From Reticulitermes speratus (lineage: Eukaryota; Arthropoda; Insecta; Blattodea; Rhinotermitidae), in the NCBI GenBank assembly GCA_021186555.1, contig JAJKFL010000330.1, positions 32,713,944-32,777,943 of the forward strand: a DNA stretch of 64,000 bases, in the 5' to 3' direction. Below are positions 39,116-48,630 of this stretch, in pieces. The position numbers were made by a program, and so were the translations under genes. The notes under the pieces are model-generated. The model was given only the letters and a program-made list of their open reading frames with translations. It was not told where the DNA came from and made no database searches. The number at the start of each line of letters is the position of its first letter. Within the stretch, counting starts at the first letter, position 1.

Positions 39116-39179
39116 ATAAGCTTTCGTTTTCCAAAACACTCGGGGAATTTCGTAACCACGTGACAAACCTTTTTTTCGT

Positions 39180-39375
39180 GGAGGATTTTTTTTTCTTCTC
39201 CAAAACCTCCAGAAGGTCTACGGGATCCACCGATATGAACTGGGGATAAAGCGGCTGGGACGTAATGTTGAAACTCACCTCCATCTAGCCCTGAAGCAAA
39301 GAATGAGTGGATCTACACCTCTACTGACCCAACATGCCCTCCTAGAGTGGACAGAAAAAATTTTTAACTTTTTTT
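39180..39375 (+). mobile_element. SINE family C fragment, diverged
   Basis: tggggataaagcggctggga, cacctccatctagccctgaa and gaatgagtggatctacacct. Confidence 0.55.
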
Positions 39376-39504
39376 AATCTTCCACGTTTTAAGTGGCGAC
39401 TTCTTCAAAATGTAAAATAAAATAAAAATGTGCGTAACGCAGGATGTGTGTTGAAACGCACGACAAAATATGCGCCAGTATTGAAGGAAAGGCATCAAGT
39501 AATT

Positions 39505-39790
39505 AACTCATTCATTCTACAGTCTGTCTTACGACAGGTCCTTAGCCTCTTCCAAAGCGAGTTCTCCACAGCGTGCGATCTAGTGCTTCCTCTTTCAATT
39601 TCCAGTATCTTCTCTTGTTCTTAAGGTCATCCAGTAGCTGCTTACGTCTTCTTTCTCGTCTTCCCGTCACTTCTATCTTTCTTCAATGACTTTTAGACAG
39701 CAGTTCCGACACAAGAAGTGACCAATTCAGTTAGCCTTTCGTTGTTATACCATATGTTGAAATTCCTTTCTTTCTTGACACTATGTAATA
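39505..39790 (-). mobile_element. LINE 3' fragment (RTE-like, copy 4), diverged
   Basis: Nucleotide similarity to the three better copies (tail attcattctacagtctgtc, then the cctcttccaaagcgagttct block and the cttacgtcttctttctcgtc block). The reading frame is broken. It marks an older insertion of the same family, upstream of the fuss gene. Confidence 0.65.
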
Positions 39791-39944
39791 AGAATTTATA
39801 GAAAATGTAATATCTTGATCATCTTTGTACACGATACTTTTGTGACGAATTGATTATTACAGGTTTTTGATTGGTTGGGGAAAATATATTGATTTGTTTT
39901 TCAAAGTACATTAAATAACTTTATATTATATATATACCGTGCAT

Positions 39945-40195
39945 TTCAGTAAATTAATTAATTATTTAATTACAACAAATTCATTACACTGTTTTAAGTG
40001 TTTTCAGTCCCTACACATGTTTCGGCACTACCTGTGCCATCATCAGGGGATGTCGTCGAAAGCATTGATGATTGTGAACTCTCGACGACACCCCTGATAA
40101 TAGCACAGGTAGTGCCGAAACACGTAGGGACAGAAAACAATTAAAACAGTGTAGTGCATTTGTTGGAATGAAAGAATTAATACATTAAATAAATC
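39945..40195. mobile_element. fold-back element 6
   Basis: Inverted arms around a short centre near 40060-40080 (cgtcgaaag...ctctcgacgac). The left motif at 40019-40046 is, on the minus strand, CUGAUGA-U-GGCAC-AGGUA-GUGCC-GAAAC. The right motif at 40094-40121 on the + strand is CUGAUAA-UAGCAC-AGGUA-GUGCC-GAAAC, with changes in the first box. Confidence 0.85.
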
Positions 40196-40199
40196 AACA

Positions 40200-41330
40200 A
40201 TTTCATAAAATTAGCTACTGGAAACAATTTGAGAATCTTACATGTGATAATTACATTTTTGTATGCTTGCTTGTCTATATTGTTTATACTGTAATTTACT
40301 TTGTACACGTACCCAATTAACACTAGCGGAAGTGTAGGGTATTCCTAGGGGAAACTGTCTTAATTAAAATCGAAGATATATATATATATATATTCCTTAT
40401 GCACAGTTCTGCACAAGGTAGACGAGGGAAATGTCAGGTAACAGAAAATCTTTGCTGTTCCAAAAGTCTTTATACGATGGTATAATGCAACCGTCTCTTG
40501 TTCGCGATACAGCAGTCACTTGTTTGTTTCTTCTAAATAAAGAGACACTCCCCCCCCCCACACCACTACCCTTCCATCACCTAGAATTTAATTTCCGGCG
40601 TCAGAAAAGCAGAACAGTTTGTTTAACGTGTTCGCGACATGGCCGGAGTGTCAAATTGAATTATCTAATCCCGTGGGAGCTGGTTGAAGGGAGAGGGGGG
40701 GTTTGTTCAGGATTCAGGCGCAATTCCAATTAAAATTGACCTGCTCTTCTACCCCCACCTATCTGCTTCTATTAAACAAATCGGTAACAACGGAGGGTTG
40801 TGTGTATCTACTCCCAAGAAATGAAACAGTACTCAAAGACATATGTTAAAAAAAAAAAAAGGCGATGTTTTACAATGTTTTCAAAATGGTGGAATGTAAT
40901 GAAAAGTTGGGTTGACAATAGAGGGAAATGATTTTAAATAGCCTCGTGATGTAATATAAACACACAAAAAACCCCCCATCGTAACCCGCACAAATCGTCA
41001 TCGCAAATTTATGTCGTAAAAATACGACTATAAGCCAGTAACACGGTAATCACGCCGGAAACTCATACATTTAACAACAGTAAATGGCACGTGACACTGT
41101 AATGGAACATAAGGAAAAAACAATTTACTGATTTTTACATTAGATACTTTACACAGCCTCGAAACATAAATAATTTAAATATATTGACATTTAAATCAGA
41201 ACTATGACATAAACATAAAACCGAAAACTTGCTAACTTTTACAAGTAAATAACAAAGTATTCAAACATAAAACATTATTACACTTTACGTAAGTATAATC
41301 AAGATTTAAATATCTATTTAAAATTTTTTT
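40200..41330. other. no coding exon recognised, upstream flank of fuss
   Basis: AT-rich, with an (AT)n at 40376-40392 and a C9 run at 40549. A 5' UTR exon or promoter of fuss could be here or further left, but no clear core promoter is visible. Confidence 0.45.
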
Positions 41331-41588
41331 TTCCAATGGCTCGACAGCCCCTTGGGGGCCTAGGCCACCTCATTATCGAGGCTTCACGATCACACTCAGA
41401 CACACCACAGTCGGTAGGACTCCTCTGGACGAGTGATCAGCCCGACGCAGAGACCTCTACCTGACATCACACAACACTCACAAGACACAGACATCCATGC
41501 CCCCCCCGCGGGATTCGAACCCACAATCCCAGTAAGCGAGCAGCCGCAAACCCACGCCTTAGAAGATGCGGCCACTGGGATCGGCTTT
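41330..41588 (-). mobile_element. tRNA-derived SINE, family A, upstream of fuss
   Basis: Complete body from ggctcgacagccccttgggg to the head gcggccactgggatcgg; B box gggattcgaaccc. About 180 bases upstream of the first recognised fuss exon. Confidence 0.88.
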
Positions 41589-41764
41589 AAATTCAATTAC
41601 TGAAGATAATAAGCAAATGCGAAACGTCGGTTAACAAATAAATAAATTATGTATATACATAATAAAATTACATCATCAGTTTCGTAGGAACTGGACCCTT
41701 ATGAGAGAAGTAGACATTAACCTCGACTGAGTTTTATGGAGTATTGCTTGTATTTCTTTGGCAG

Positions 41765-41903
41765 GTCGCGCATTCACCAGCCATACGGAATGGATTCTAA
41801 CGCAGGGATTCCCCTTACTTCTGTGAGTCACGTGACTGATACTCGGAGTTCCAAGGAGCAAAAGTTGTCGCCTAATCAACAGCTTAACTCGAAACCAAAC
41901 CAG
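41765..41903 (+). CDS. fuss: SKOR/fussel SKI-family corepressor, first coding exon (start probably 41790)
   Basis: This exon carries the N-terminus of the SKI-family corepressor whose conserved domain is in the next exon. An acceptor (pyrimidine-rich tract ending in ggcag, 41764) and a donor (CAG|gtaaat at 41904) bound it. The likely start is the ATG at 41790, in the context acggaATGg, giving 38 codons beginning MDSNAGIPLTSV and ending NSKPNQ in phase 0. The peptide KPNQ followed by V..xLYGxPIVSL across the splice is the arrangement I know from SKOR proteins, which supports the join. Bases 41765-41789 would be 5' UTR. The frame is also open upstream to an ATG at 41736, but that would read through the acceptor. 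The exact start and any further upstream exons are inferred; the exon itself is well supported by the conserved junction. Confidence 0.8.
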
Positions 41904-42458
41904 GTAAATTACTCATTCATGATTCATTCTGTAGTCTGTCTTATGACAGGTCCATAGCCTCTTCCAAAGCGAGTTCTCCACAGAGTGCGATCTAGTGCTT
42001 CCTCTTTCAATTTACAGTATCTTCTCTTTTCCTTAAGGTCATCCAGTAGCTGCTTACGTCTTCTCCCTCGTCTTCCCGTCATTTCTATCCTTCCCTCTAA
42101 CTTTCCTTCAATCACATGTTTCAGAAGGCAGTTCCTACGCAAGATGTGACCAATCCAGTTAGCCTTTCTTCTTTTTATTGTATGTACGATATTCCTCTCC
42201 TCCTTCACTCTATGTAATACTTCTTCATTTTCACACGATCGGTCCAACTGATCTTCTCCATTCTTCTCCAGCACCACATTTCAAAACTTTCCAAATATTT
42301 CTGATCTATTTTCCGAAGGTAAATTACTACAGAATTAATAATTCGTTTATAGCCTAGCTCACACTTACCATAGTTGTTTCTCATAATCAAATATCTCGAA
42401 TCGCATACATAAACGGGCTATTAAATCGCTGCTGATATCGATATAAATCGATTTTCAG
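41904..42458 (+). other. fuss intron 1
   Basis: 555-base intron between the first two coding exons, GT...AG. About 475 bases of it are an antisense LINE 3' fragment that starts roughly 12-20 bases after the donor, so nearly the whole intron is retroelement. Only about 70 bases before the acceptor look unrelated to the LINE. Confidence 0.8.
41915..42390 (-). mobile_element. LINE 3' fragment (RTE-like, copy 1), in fuss intron 1
   Basis: The minus strand encodes the C-terminal tail of a non-LTR retrotransposon protein: FEMWCWRRMEKISWTDRV, then after a frameshift EEVLHRVKEERNIVHTIKRR, KANWIGHILRRNCLLKHVI, RGRRRKQLLDDLKEKRRY, and ALDRTLWRTRFGRGYGPV before the stop. The 3' end is a short GAATGA-type simple tail, typical of RTE-type elements, not poly-A. 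It is 5' truncated and frameshifted, so inactive. Closely similar copies lie at 39505-39790, 49165-49465 and 50351-50775, all in the same orientation. The clade assignment is inference. Confidence 0.8.
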
Positions 42459-43007
42459 GTCAGCACGGTTATGCTCTACGGGATACCCATCGTGTCGCTG
42501 ATAATTGAATCCCAAGAGAGGCTGTGTCTCGCACAAATCTCCAACACGCTCCTAAAAGACTTCAGCTACAACGAGATCCATAACCGACGCGTCGCTCTGG
42601 GAATCACGTGCGTCCAGTGCACCCCGGTGCAGCTCGAAATCCTGCGAAGGGCCGGCGCCATGCCAGTGTCTTCCCGACGCTGCGGCATGATCACACGCCG
42701 AGAGGCCGAGCGCCTCTGCAAATCCTTCCTGGGGGACAACGCACCACCTCGCCTGCCGGAGGACTTCGCTTTCTCAGTACACCACGAGTGTGCTTGGGGA
42801 TGCCGCGGAGCTTTCCTCCCTGCCCGCTACAACTCTTCTAGAGCCAAGTGTATCAAGTGCACCTTTTGCGGTCTCTTCTTCTCCCCCAACAAGTTCATCT
42901 TCCACTCTCACCGCACGGGTCCCGCCGCCAAATACGTGCAACCTGACGCAGCAAACTTCAATTCCTGGAGGAGACACATGAAGCTGAGCGGTTCGCCGCC
43001 CGATGAG
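42459..43007 (+). CDS. fuss: SKOR/fussel exon 2: SKI/SNO/DAC domain and SMAD4-binding domain
   Basis: Nuclear corepressor of the SKI family (vertebrate SKOR1/2, Drosophila fussel), known to repress transcription with SMAD/BMP-pathway and homeodomain partners, mostly in neurons. The exon encodes 183 residues in phase 0 on both sides. Residues about 5-100 form the DACH/SKI-type domain (LYGIPIVSL, RLCLAQISNTLL, NEIHNRRVALGITCVQC, RRCGMITRREAERLC). Residues about 110-175 form the SAND-like SMAD4-binding domain with its Cys/His pattern (HHECAWGCRG, CIKCTFCGLFFSPNKFIFHSH), then FNSWRRHMKLS. The acceptor is ttttcag at 42458 and the donor is GAG|gtacgc at 43008. The open frame runs 39 bases past the donor to a stop at 43044-43046, but that tail is intron. 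The ATG at 42471 is internal, not a start. The last 38 bases plus the donor are copied seven more times downstream. Confidence 0.95.
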
Positions 43008-43628
43008 GTACGCCTCTTGTACTATTGCCGTCTATATGCTTATTAATCTCAAGGAGACACATGAAGCTGAGCGGTTCGCCGCCCGATGAGGTACGCCTCT
43101 TGTACTATTGCCGTCTATATGCTTATTAATCTCAAGGAGACACATGAAGCTGAGCGGTTCGCCGCCCGATGAGGTACGCCTCTTGTACTATTGCCGTCTA
43201 TATGCTTGTTAATCTGAAGGAGACACATGAAGCTGAGCGGTTCGCCGCCCGATGAGGTACGCCTCTTGTACTATTGCCGTCTATATGCTTGTTAATCTCA
43301 AGGAGACACATGAAGCTGAGCGGTTCGCCGCCCGATGAGGTACGCCTCTTGTACTATTGCCGTCTATATGCTTGTTAATCTGAAGGAGACACATGAAGCT
43401 GAGCGGTTCGCCGCCCGATGAAGTACGCCTCTTGTACTATTGCCGTCTATATGCTTGTTAATCTCAAGGAGACACATGAAGCTGAGCGGTTCGCCGCCCG
43501 ATGAGGTACGCCTCTTGTACTATGCCGTCTATATGTTTGTTAATCTCAAGGAGACCATGAAGCTGACGGTTCGCGCCGATGAGTACGCCTCTTGTACTAT
43601 TGCGTCTATATGCTTGTTAATATCTCAA
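42970..43628 (+). repeat. 83-bp minisatellite copying the end of fuss exon 2 and its splice donor
   Basis: Eight units begin with ggagacacatg at 42970 (inside exon 2), 43053, 43136, 43219, 43302, 43385, 43468 and 43550. Seven spacings are 83,83,83,83,83,83,82. Each unit holds the last 38 bases of exon 2 (encoding RRHMKLSGSPPDE), the donor GAG|gtacgc, and 45 bases of intron ending in taatctcaa. Units differ by only a few bases (tat/tgt before taatct; ctcaa/ctgaa) except the last, which has several single-base deletions. Reading through any donor meets an in-frame stop, so only the first donor gives the normal protein. The array could be a slippage or unequal-crossover product. Confidence 0.95.
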
Positions 43629-43689
43629 GGTCATTCATCCCCGGTGTGCTTGCAATGTAACCAGCAATATTAAAATACTCTGTCTAAAC

Positions 43690-43950
43690 ACAATTTTTAT
43701 TTATCAAATATAACCAGCTACATGTTTCGGCTAATATATGGCCATCATCAGGCTGATTGCGAAAATAAAAATAAAAAATATACAAATTTTATTGCCAACT
43801 ACTGTACAAAGCAATTTTTATTCTTTTACATGTTTCGGCTAATATATTGCCATCATCAGGCTGATTGCGAAAATAAAAATAAAAAATATACAAATTTTAT
43901 TTCCAACTACTGTACAAAGCAATTTTTACTCTTCTACATGTTTCGGCTAA

Positions 43951-43953
<3 letters not shown>
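43690..43953 (+). repeat. 108-bp tandem repeat with hammerhead-like motif, left part
   Basis: Units start with catgtttcggctaat at 43721, 43829 and 43937, a spacing of exactly 108. Each contains gtttcggc...gccatcatcag, which on the minus strand reads CUGAUGA-U-hairpin-GAAAC. The third unit is cut by the LINE at ctaatat. Left of the array the flank aaacacaatttttatttat resembles the inverse of the flank near 48350, so the array sits in one arm of an inverted-repeat element. Confidence 0.85.
43721..43953 (-). ncRNA. hammerhead-ribozyme-like motif in the 108-bp array (candidate)
   Basis: On the minus strand each unit reads CUGAUGA, U, a GGC...GCC hairpin, GAAA, CAUGUA. CUGANGA and GAAA are the two conserved boxes of the hammerhead ribozyme. 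In a tandem transcript, ACAUGU of one unit could pair with ACAUGU after the next GAAA as stem III, putting a potential GUA cleavage triplet in place. AUUGC and GCAAU could close an imperfect stem I next to CUGAUGA. An unpaired U between CUGAUGA and the hairpin and the poor stem I are against activity. The boxes are seen; the ribozyme is inference. Confidence 0.35.
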
Positions 43954-43981
<28 letters not shown>

Positions 43982-44099
43982 TACTGCAATTGGGTTTTCA
44001 CCCGGTGGCAGTAGTCCTTACACTAGTACACACAATACAAATGGACATATAAATATACATAAAATTAACAATACAAAACAAACTATACACAATTACAAA

Positions 44100-44850
44100 A
44101 CAAAATACATACAGTAAATACAAGTACACACATTATAACACCGTACACACATTATAAAAACATCCACACCTTGCAAAAGCATCCACTCCTTACAAAAGCA
44201 TCCACACCTTACAAAAACATCCATACCTTACAAATACATCCACACCTTACAAAAACACCCATACACATACAAAACAAAATACATACAGTAAATACAAGTA
44301 CACATATTAGAAAAACCCCGTTCACACCTTACAAAAACACCCATGCACATACAAAACAAAATACATACAGTAAATACAAGTACTCATATTAGAACACCGT
44401 ACACACCTTACAAAAACACCCATACACATACAAAATTAAATACATACAGTAAATACAAGTACACACATTAGAACACCGTACACACATTACAAAAACATCT
44501 GCACCTTACAAAAGCATCCACTCCTTACAAAAGCATCCACACCTTACAAAAACATCCACACCTTACAAATACATCCATACCTTACAAAAACACCCATACC
44601 CATACAAAACAAAATACATACAGTAAATACAAATACACATATTAGAAAACCGTACCCACCTTACTAAAACACCCTTACACATACAAAACAAAATACATAC
44701 AGTAAACAAAATACATACAGTAAATACAAGTACACATATTAGAACACCGTACACACATATCAAAAACATCCACAACTTACAAATCATCCACACCTTACAA
44801 AAGCATCCACACCTTACAAAAACACCCATACACAGCATAAAAAAAAAAAA
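44100..44850 (-). repeat. minisatellite in the LINE 3' UTR
   Basis: On the + strand the block repeats caaaacaaaatacatacagt, aatacaagtacacacatta and accttacaaaaacatccac in a mixed order, so units of about 24 bp and about 85-110 bp are interleaved. It lies between the ORF stop (45070) and the element tail, so it belongs to the LINE 3' UTR. A cacttcacttc stretch at 44967-45040 sits next to the stop codon. Confidence 0.8.
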
Positions 44851-45069
44851 AAATTAAACAAGCACAATACAAAAAACACCCACACATTAATTAATTTCAG
44901 TGCGTTAGAATATCCTCAGTATAAAGTCAGACCAAAGTACATGCTAATTATATCCCCAAGAACTTAATTCACTTCACTTCACTTCGAAACCAGAGCACTT
45001 CACTTCACATCACTTCACACCCCTTCACTTCACATCCCTTATTTTTATTTAATCTCCACTTAAAAATCC

Positions 45070-47790
45070 TTAGCTTGTAATGACGTTCTTGACCCTTTTT
45101 TTAAAAGAGCTTAATTTACAGGGGAAAGTCGCTAGTACGCTTGGAGGTAATTGGTTCCAGCTTTTTATGGTCCTATTTACAAAGGAATATTTACCTACAT
45201 CTGTTCTTTGTTTCCTAATCCTAATTTTCCGACTATGATCGTCCCTACCCAGGTAGCATGGTTTTAGCAGTCTATCCCCTATTGTTTTCCAAGCCCGTCC
45301 CCCGGTGTATGCTTTGAAAAGGGCGCATATTCGGGCTATCGCTCTACGCTGTGTCAATGTTTCCCAACCCGATTCATTTGTATTATTTGCAAATTTTGCC
45401 GCTCTCTTTTGCACGCGATTCAAAGCGCTTACCTGACCTTCTCTGTATGGGTCCCAACACACCGCTCCATACTCAAGTATCGGTCTCACAAGTGCCGTAT
45501 AAGCTAAACTTTTCGTATTATTATTTGCCCTTTTGAGTATACGCATTACGAAATGAAGAGCCCTCCATGATTTTCTTAGTGTATAATTTACATGATCTGC
45601 CCAGCTTAGGTCGCTGCGTATAATTATTCCTAAATACTTAAAGCTATTTGCCTCTGGAATTAGTTGATCCCCAATACAATACCTCAGTTTACCTTTCACC
45701 CTAGCTCTATTGAAGCTTACTGCTTTACTCTTACCTGGATTTATCCTCATTTCATTTTCAACCGCCCATTCCCCTAATCTATTTAAGTCTGTCTGCAAAT
45801 TTTCAATGTCATTACTATCGATTATCCTCCTGTATATTATACAATCATCAGCGAAAAGCCGTATATTTGACTCAATGTTTTTCCAAATATCATTAACATA
45901 AGCGAGGAAGAGCAACGGACCTAATACGCTCCCTTGCGGCACTCCCGACGTTACTCTGACTTCATCAGATAGTTGTCCGTCTACTCTAACTCTTTGCGAA
46001 CGTCCTAACAGAAATTCCTTTATCCACACCACTACCCTCAAGTCCACACCGGTTTCCGCAATTTTTGAAAGCAGCCTATCATGTGGGACTAAATCAAAAG
46101 CCTTTGAAAAATCTATTATAATCGCGTCAGTCCTGACTCCCTCGTCCAATGAATCAGCAATATCTTGACAAACTGTGACTACTTGGCTTTCGCATGAGTA
46201 CCCTGGTCTAAATCCATGCTGACCCTCATATAACCACTCACTCATTTCCCAGACTTGCCTTAGATACCCTGCTATAACGTGCTCCATTTGTTTGCAAACT
46301 ACTGAGGTTAAACTGACCGGTCTATAGTTTCCCACTACTGATCGATCTCCCCCTTTATAAATAGGAACCACTATAGCTTTTTTCCAGTCCCCTGGGATAG
46401 AATTGTTGTTCATCGTTATATCTAGTAATCTCGCGAGGTATGGAATCATGGCTTCCCCACCTAACTTTAAAATTTCCCCAGGAATGCCATCTGGTCCGAC
46501 GGATTTATTTCTCCCGATTGCTGATAGTCGTTTCCTTAAAATGTTGATACTAATGGTGAACGGTTTTCCTGAATCTGTCGATTGGATTTGCGGGGTGTTT
46601 CGTTCGCAACTGAATACAGACGCATAATAAGAGTTTAGGGAGTTGGCCTTTTCTATTGGTTCGGTGATGATATTTCCATTAATGCCCTTGATCGCAGGAA
46701 TATTTTCTCTATTACCTTTACGTCTTTTAACATACTTATAAAACTCTGCCCAGCATTTACCTTCGTTTTGTAAGACCGAACTTAAGAATGTCTCCTGAGC
46801 CTTCTTTTTTGCTATCAGTAACTCTTTGGATAAACGTTTCAGCTCTGCTTGGTAATGCCCACCAAATTTTCGCTTATTGTAAACTTTCCTCACCTTTACC
46901 TTAAGTCGTTTTACTTCCTTCGTATAATATTCCGGATCCGGATTTTTACTTAGAATTTTATGTGGTACAAAACGTTCTATACCCTCAAAGACTATTTCCT
47001 TGTAGCTTTTCCATATCTCCTCCACGCTACTACCATTTCCAGCCCATAAGCTAAAATTTTCCCGAAGAAATGTTTGCAAACCTAATACATCTGTTTTGTG
47101 GTACACCGGGACTATCCTTTCAATTTTTTTCTCCCGACAATTTTCATCCCATTCTACTTCCAATAAAACCCCGCTATGATCGCTGATTCCGTGCACAATG
47201 TTACAAGAGTTAAGCGTATTATCAGGTCTGAGGAGGTAGATGTCCAACAGCGCGTCACCTCTCGTCGGGCCACTTACTACCTGAGTATAACCATTTTCCC
47301 ATACTAATTTGTTTACGAAAGCCTGAAAACCGGTTGTCTTTCCTGCATCCCCATTCCAATTCGCTTGAGGTAAGTTCAAATCTCCTCCTATAATGCATCT
47401 CTTCGTTGAGTTTCGCGTAAGTAAGGTACGGGCTGCTAGTCTTTCAATCGCCAACATTTCCTCGTTAGGAGCTCTGTATATACCTATAATTTCCCACGAA
47501 TATTTTGGATCCATTCCTTTCACTTCCACCGCGATCATCTCAAAATCCTCATCCACCCACAGCTCCGTACAGGCAATGTAATTTTTAACACATATAAAAA
47601 CCCCACCACCACGGGCTGTCCTATCTCTTCTGAAAATTGTAAAATCTGCCCTAAAAACTTCAGCATTGCTAATGTCTTCTTTAAGCCATGACTCCGTACC
47701 TATAACAACATCAGGGTTGTATGTGTCAACTAAATTCCAGAAATCTAAGGCTTTATTATATATACTCCTACAGTTAACCTGTAGCACCAC
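45070..47790 (-). CDS. LINE ORF2: AP-endonuclease plus reverse transcriptase
   Basis: Encodes about 906 residues without a stop or frameshift. The N-terminal AP-endonuclease domain starts LQVNCRSIYNKALDFW and shows TESWL (about residue 33), GGDLNLPQANW (about 125) and the catalytic SDHSG (about 193). The reverse transcriptase follows with VPIYKGGDRSVVGNYRPVSL (about 465), QHGFRPGYSC (about 514), IIIDFSKAFDLVPHDRL (about 547), SGVPQGSVLGPLLF (about 605), the catalytic FADD (about 636), and FKYLGI. The C-terminal part has RPILEYGAVCWDPYR and a basic tail. The first codon is GTG at the truncation, so a native start is missing. Protein made from it would need to nick and copy DNA by target-primed reverse transcription. 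The open frame implies recent insertion. Confidence 0.93.
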   Translation of the reverse strand: MVLQVNCRSIYNKALDFWNLVDTYNPDVVIGTESWLKEDISNAEVFRADFTIFRRDRTARGGGVFICVKNYIACTELWVDEDFEMIAVEVKGMDPKYSWEIIGIYRAPNEEMLAIERLAARTLLTRNSTKRCIIGGDLNLPQANWNGDAGKTTGFQAFVNKLVWENGYTQVVSGPTRGDALLDIYLLRPDNTLNSCNIVHGISDHSGVLLEVEWDENCREKKIERIVPVYHKTDVLGLQTFLRENFSLWAGNGSSVEEIWKSYKEIVFEGIERFVPHKILSKNPDPEYYTKEVKRLKVKVRKVYNKRKFGGHYQAELKRLSKELLIAKKKAQETFLSSVLQNEGKCWAEFYKYVKRRKGNRENIPAIKGINGNIITEPIEKANSLNSYYASVFSCERNTPQIQSTDSGKPFTISINILRKRLSAIGRNKSVGPDGIPGEILKLGGEAMIPYLARLLDITMNNNSIPGDWKKAIVVPIYKGGDRSVVGNYRPVSLTSVVCKQMEHVIAGYLRQVWEMSEWLYEGQHGFRPGYSCESQVVTVCQDIADSLDEGVRTDAIIIDFSKAFDLVPHDRLLSKIAETGVDLRVVVWIKEFLLGRSQRVRVDGQLSDEVRVTSGVPQGSVLGPLLFLAYVNDIWKNIESNIRLFADDCIIYRRIIDSNDIENLQTDLNRLGEWAVENEMRINPGKSKAVSFNRARVKGKLRYCIGDQLIPEANSFKYLGIIIRSDLSWADHVNYTLRKSWRALHFVMRILKRANNNTKSLAYTALVRPILEYGAVCWDPYREGQVSALNRVQKRAAKFANNTNESGWETLTQRRAIARICALFKAYTGGRAWKTIGDRLLKPCYLGRDDHSRKIRIRKQRTDVGKYSFVNRTIKSWNQLPPSVLATFPCKLSSFKKRVKNVITS

Positions 47791-47796
47791 TAGCGA

Positions 47797-48380
47797 CTAA
47801 TATGTTTCCATTATCAGGCTGATTGCGAAAATAAAAATAAAAAATATACAAATTTTATTTCCAATTACTGCACACAGCAATTTTTATTCTCCTACATGTT
47901 TCGGCTAATATATTGCCATCATCAGGCTGATGGCGAAAATAAAAATAAAAAATACACAAATTTTATTTCCAACTACTGTACAAAGCAATTTTTACTCTCC
48001 TACATGTTTCGGCTACGTATTTGGCAGAGCAGAACGATCACTCATGGTGTAAACATCTGGTGTCAAAACCTTGGGTCTCCACTCCAAAAACAAGAGATAT
48101 TAGTACTGTAAAATGTCTGGAGACAGCCTTTTAAATTTTAATATATTTTGTTTTAATAATATACATGTATTTTAATCTCAATCATTTTAGTGATAATGTA
48201 CATCGATTAGCTGTTCTAAAAAGTTTAATGTGTGTAAATTTAACATTTTCCGAAGCACAGTGTACGCTGATTATGTCTTTGTAATATTGTGGCTCACTCA
48301 TGTTGGCTACAATACGTAGCCGAAACATGTAGTAGCTTAAAAATTACTTTGTGTAGTGTTTGGAATTAAACTTTGTATGT
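47797..48380 (+). repeat. 108-bp tandem repeat, right part, plus inverted arm
   Basis: Resumes the array after the LINE: motif starts at 47895 and 48003, again 108 apart, with the truncated unit at 47797. From about 48280 the sequence turns over: ggctacaatacgtagccgaaacatgtagtag is the same motif on the + strand (given in two halves here: hairpin at 48310, gaaacatgtag after it), followed by an arm resembling the inverse of 43690-43720. Before this hairpin the CUGANGA box is degraded to ctcatgt. Confidence 0.75.
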
Positions 48381-48484
48381 AGAAAGCAACTGCATGGTTT
48401 ATGTGTAAAATTAAGCATAAAAACAAGATTTTCACAGCTGCATGGGGGGTTACAGATCTCGAAACTTAACAAGTACAACGTGAT

Positions 48485-48630
48485 ACTAACTAACTCCATG
48501 GAGCAGAGTCCTTCTTGAGAAGCTAACAGGTAGTCAGCTAGTCAAGAAATTCCCCGCGTTTTATGGAACCCGAAGGTTCATTACCGCACTCACAGAGCCC
48601 GCCACCTGTCCCTATCCCAACGTGATGCAG
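48485..48630 (-). mobile_element. LINE 3' fragment (AQDR-type), short, in fuss intron 2
   Basis: actaactaactccatggagc, ccttcttgagaagctaacag, ttccccgcgttttatggaac, cattaccgcactcacagagc and ccgccacctgtccctatcc, then loss of homology. Confidence 0.75.

Larger units (their letters stand above)
43954..47796 (-). mobile_element. CR1/Jockey-like LINE, 5' truncated, with 7-bp TSD
   Basis: A 3.84-kb insertion in the opposite orientation to fuss. It carries one long ORF, a 1.1-kb 3' UTR rich in minisatellite, and ends in a (AAT)n tail instead of poly-A. The target site ctaatat is duplicated at 43947-43953 and 47797-47803; rejoining the flanks restores the 108-bp host repeat. At the 5' end the frame opens right at the junction, with no ATG and a TAG in the flanking host DNA, so the element is truncated just before the endonuclease and has no ORF1. 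The inclusive clade name reflects the RT motifs and the simple-repeat tail; I cannot separate CR1 from related clades by eye. Confidence 0.9.

Noticed and set aside
43008..43046. Exon 2 extending to the stop at 43044-43046
   Set aside because: The conserved protein continues in exon 3 (HAWEDVKAMF) in the same phase from the GAG|gtacgc donor; the extension is intron.
43440..43673. 77-codon ORF reading MKLSGSPPDEVRLLYY
   Set aside because: Produced by the donor-copying minisatellite, not an independent gene.
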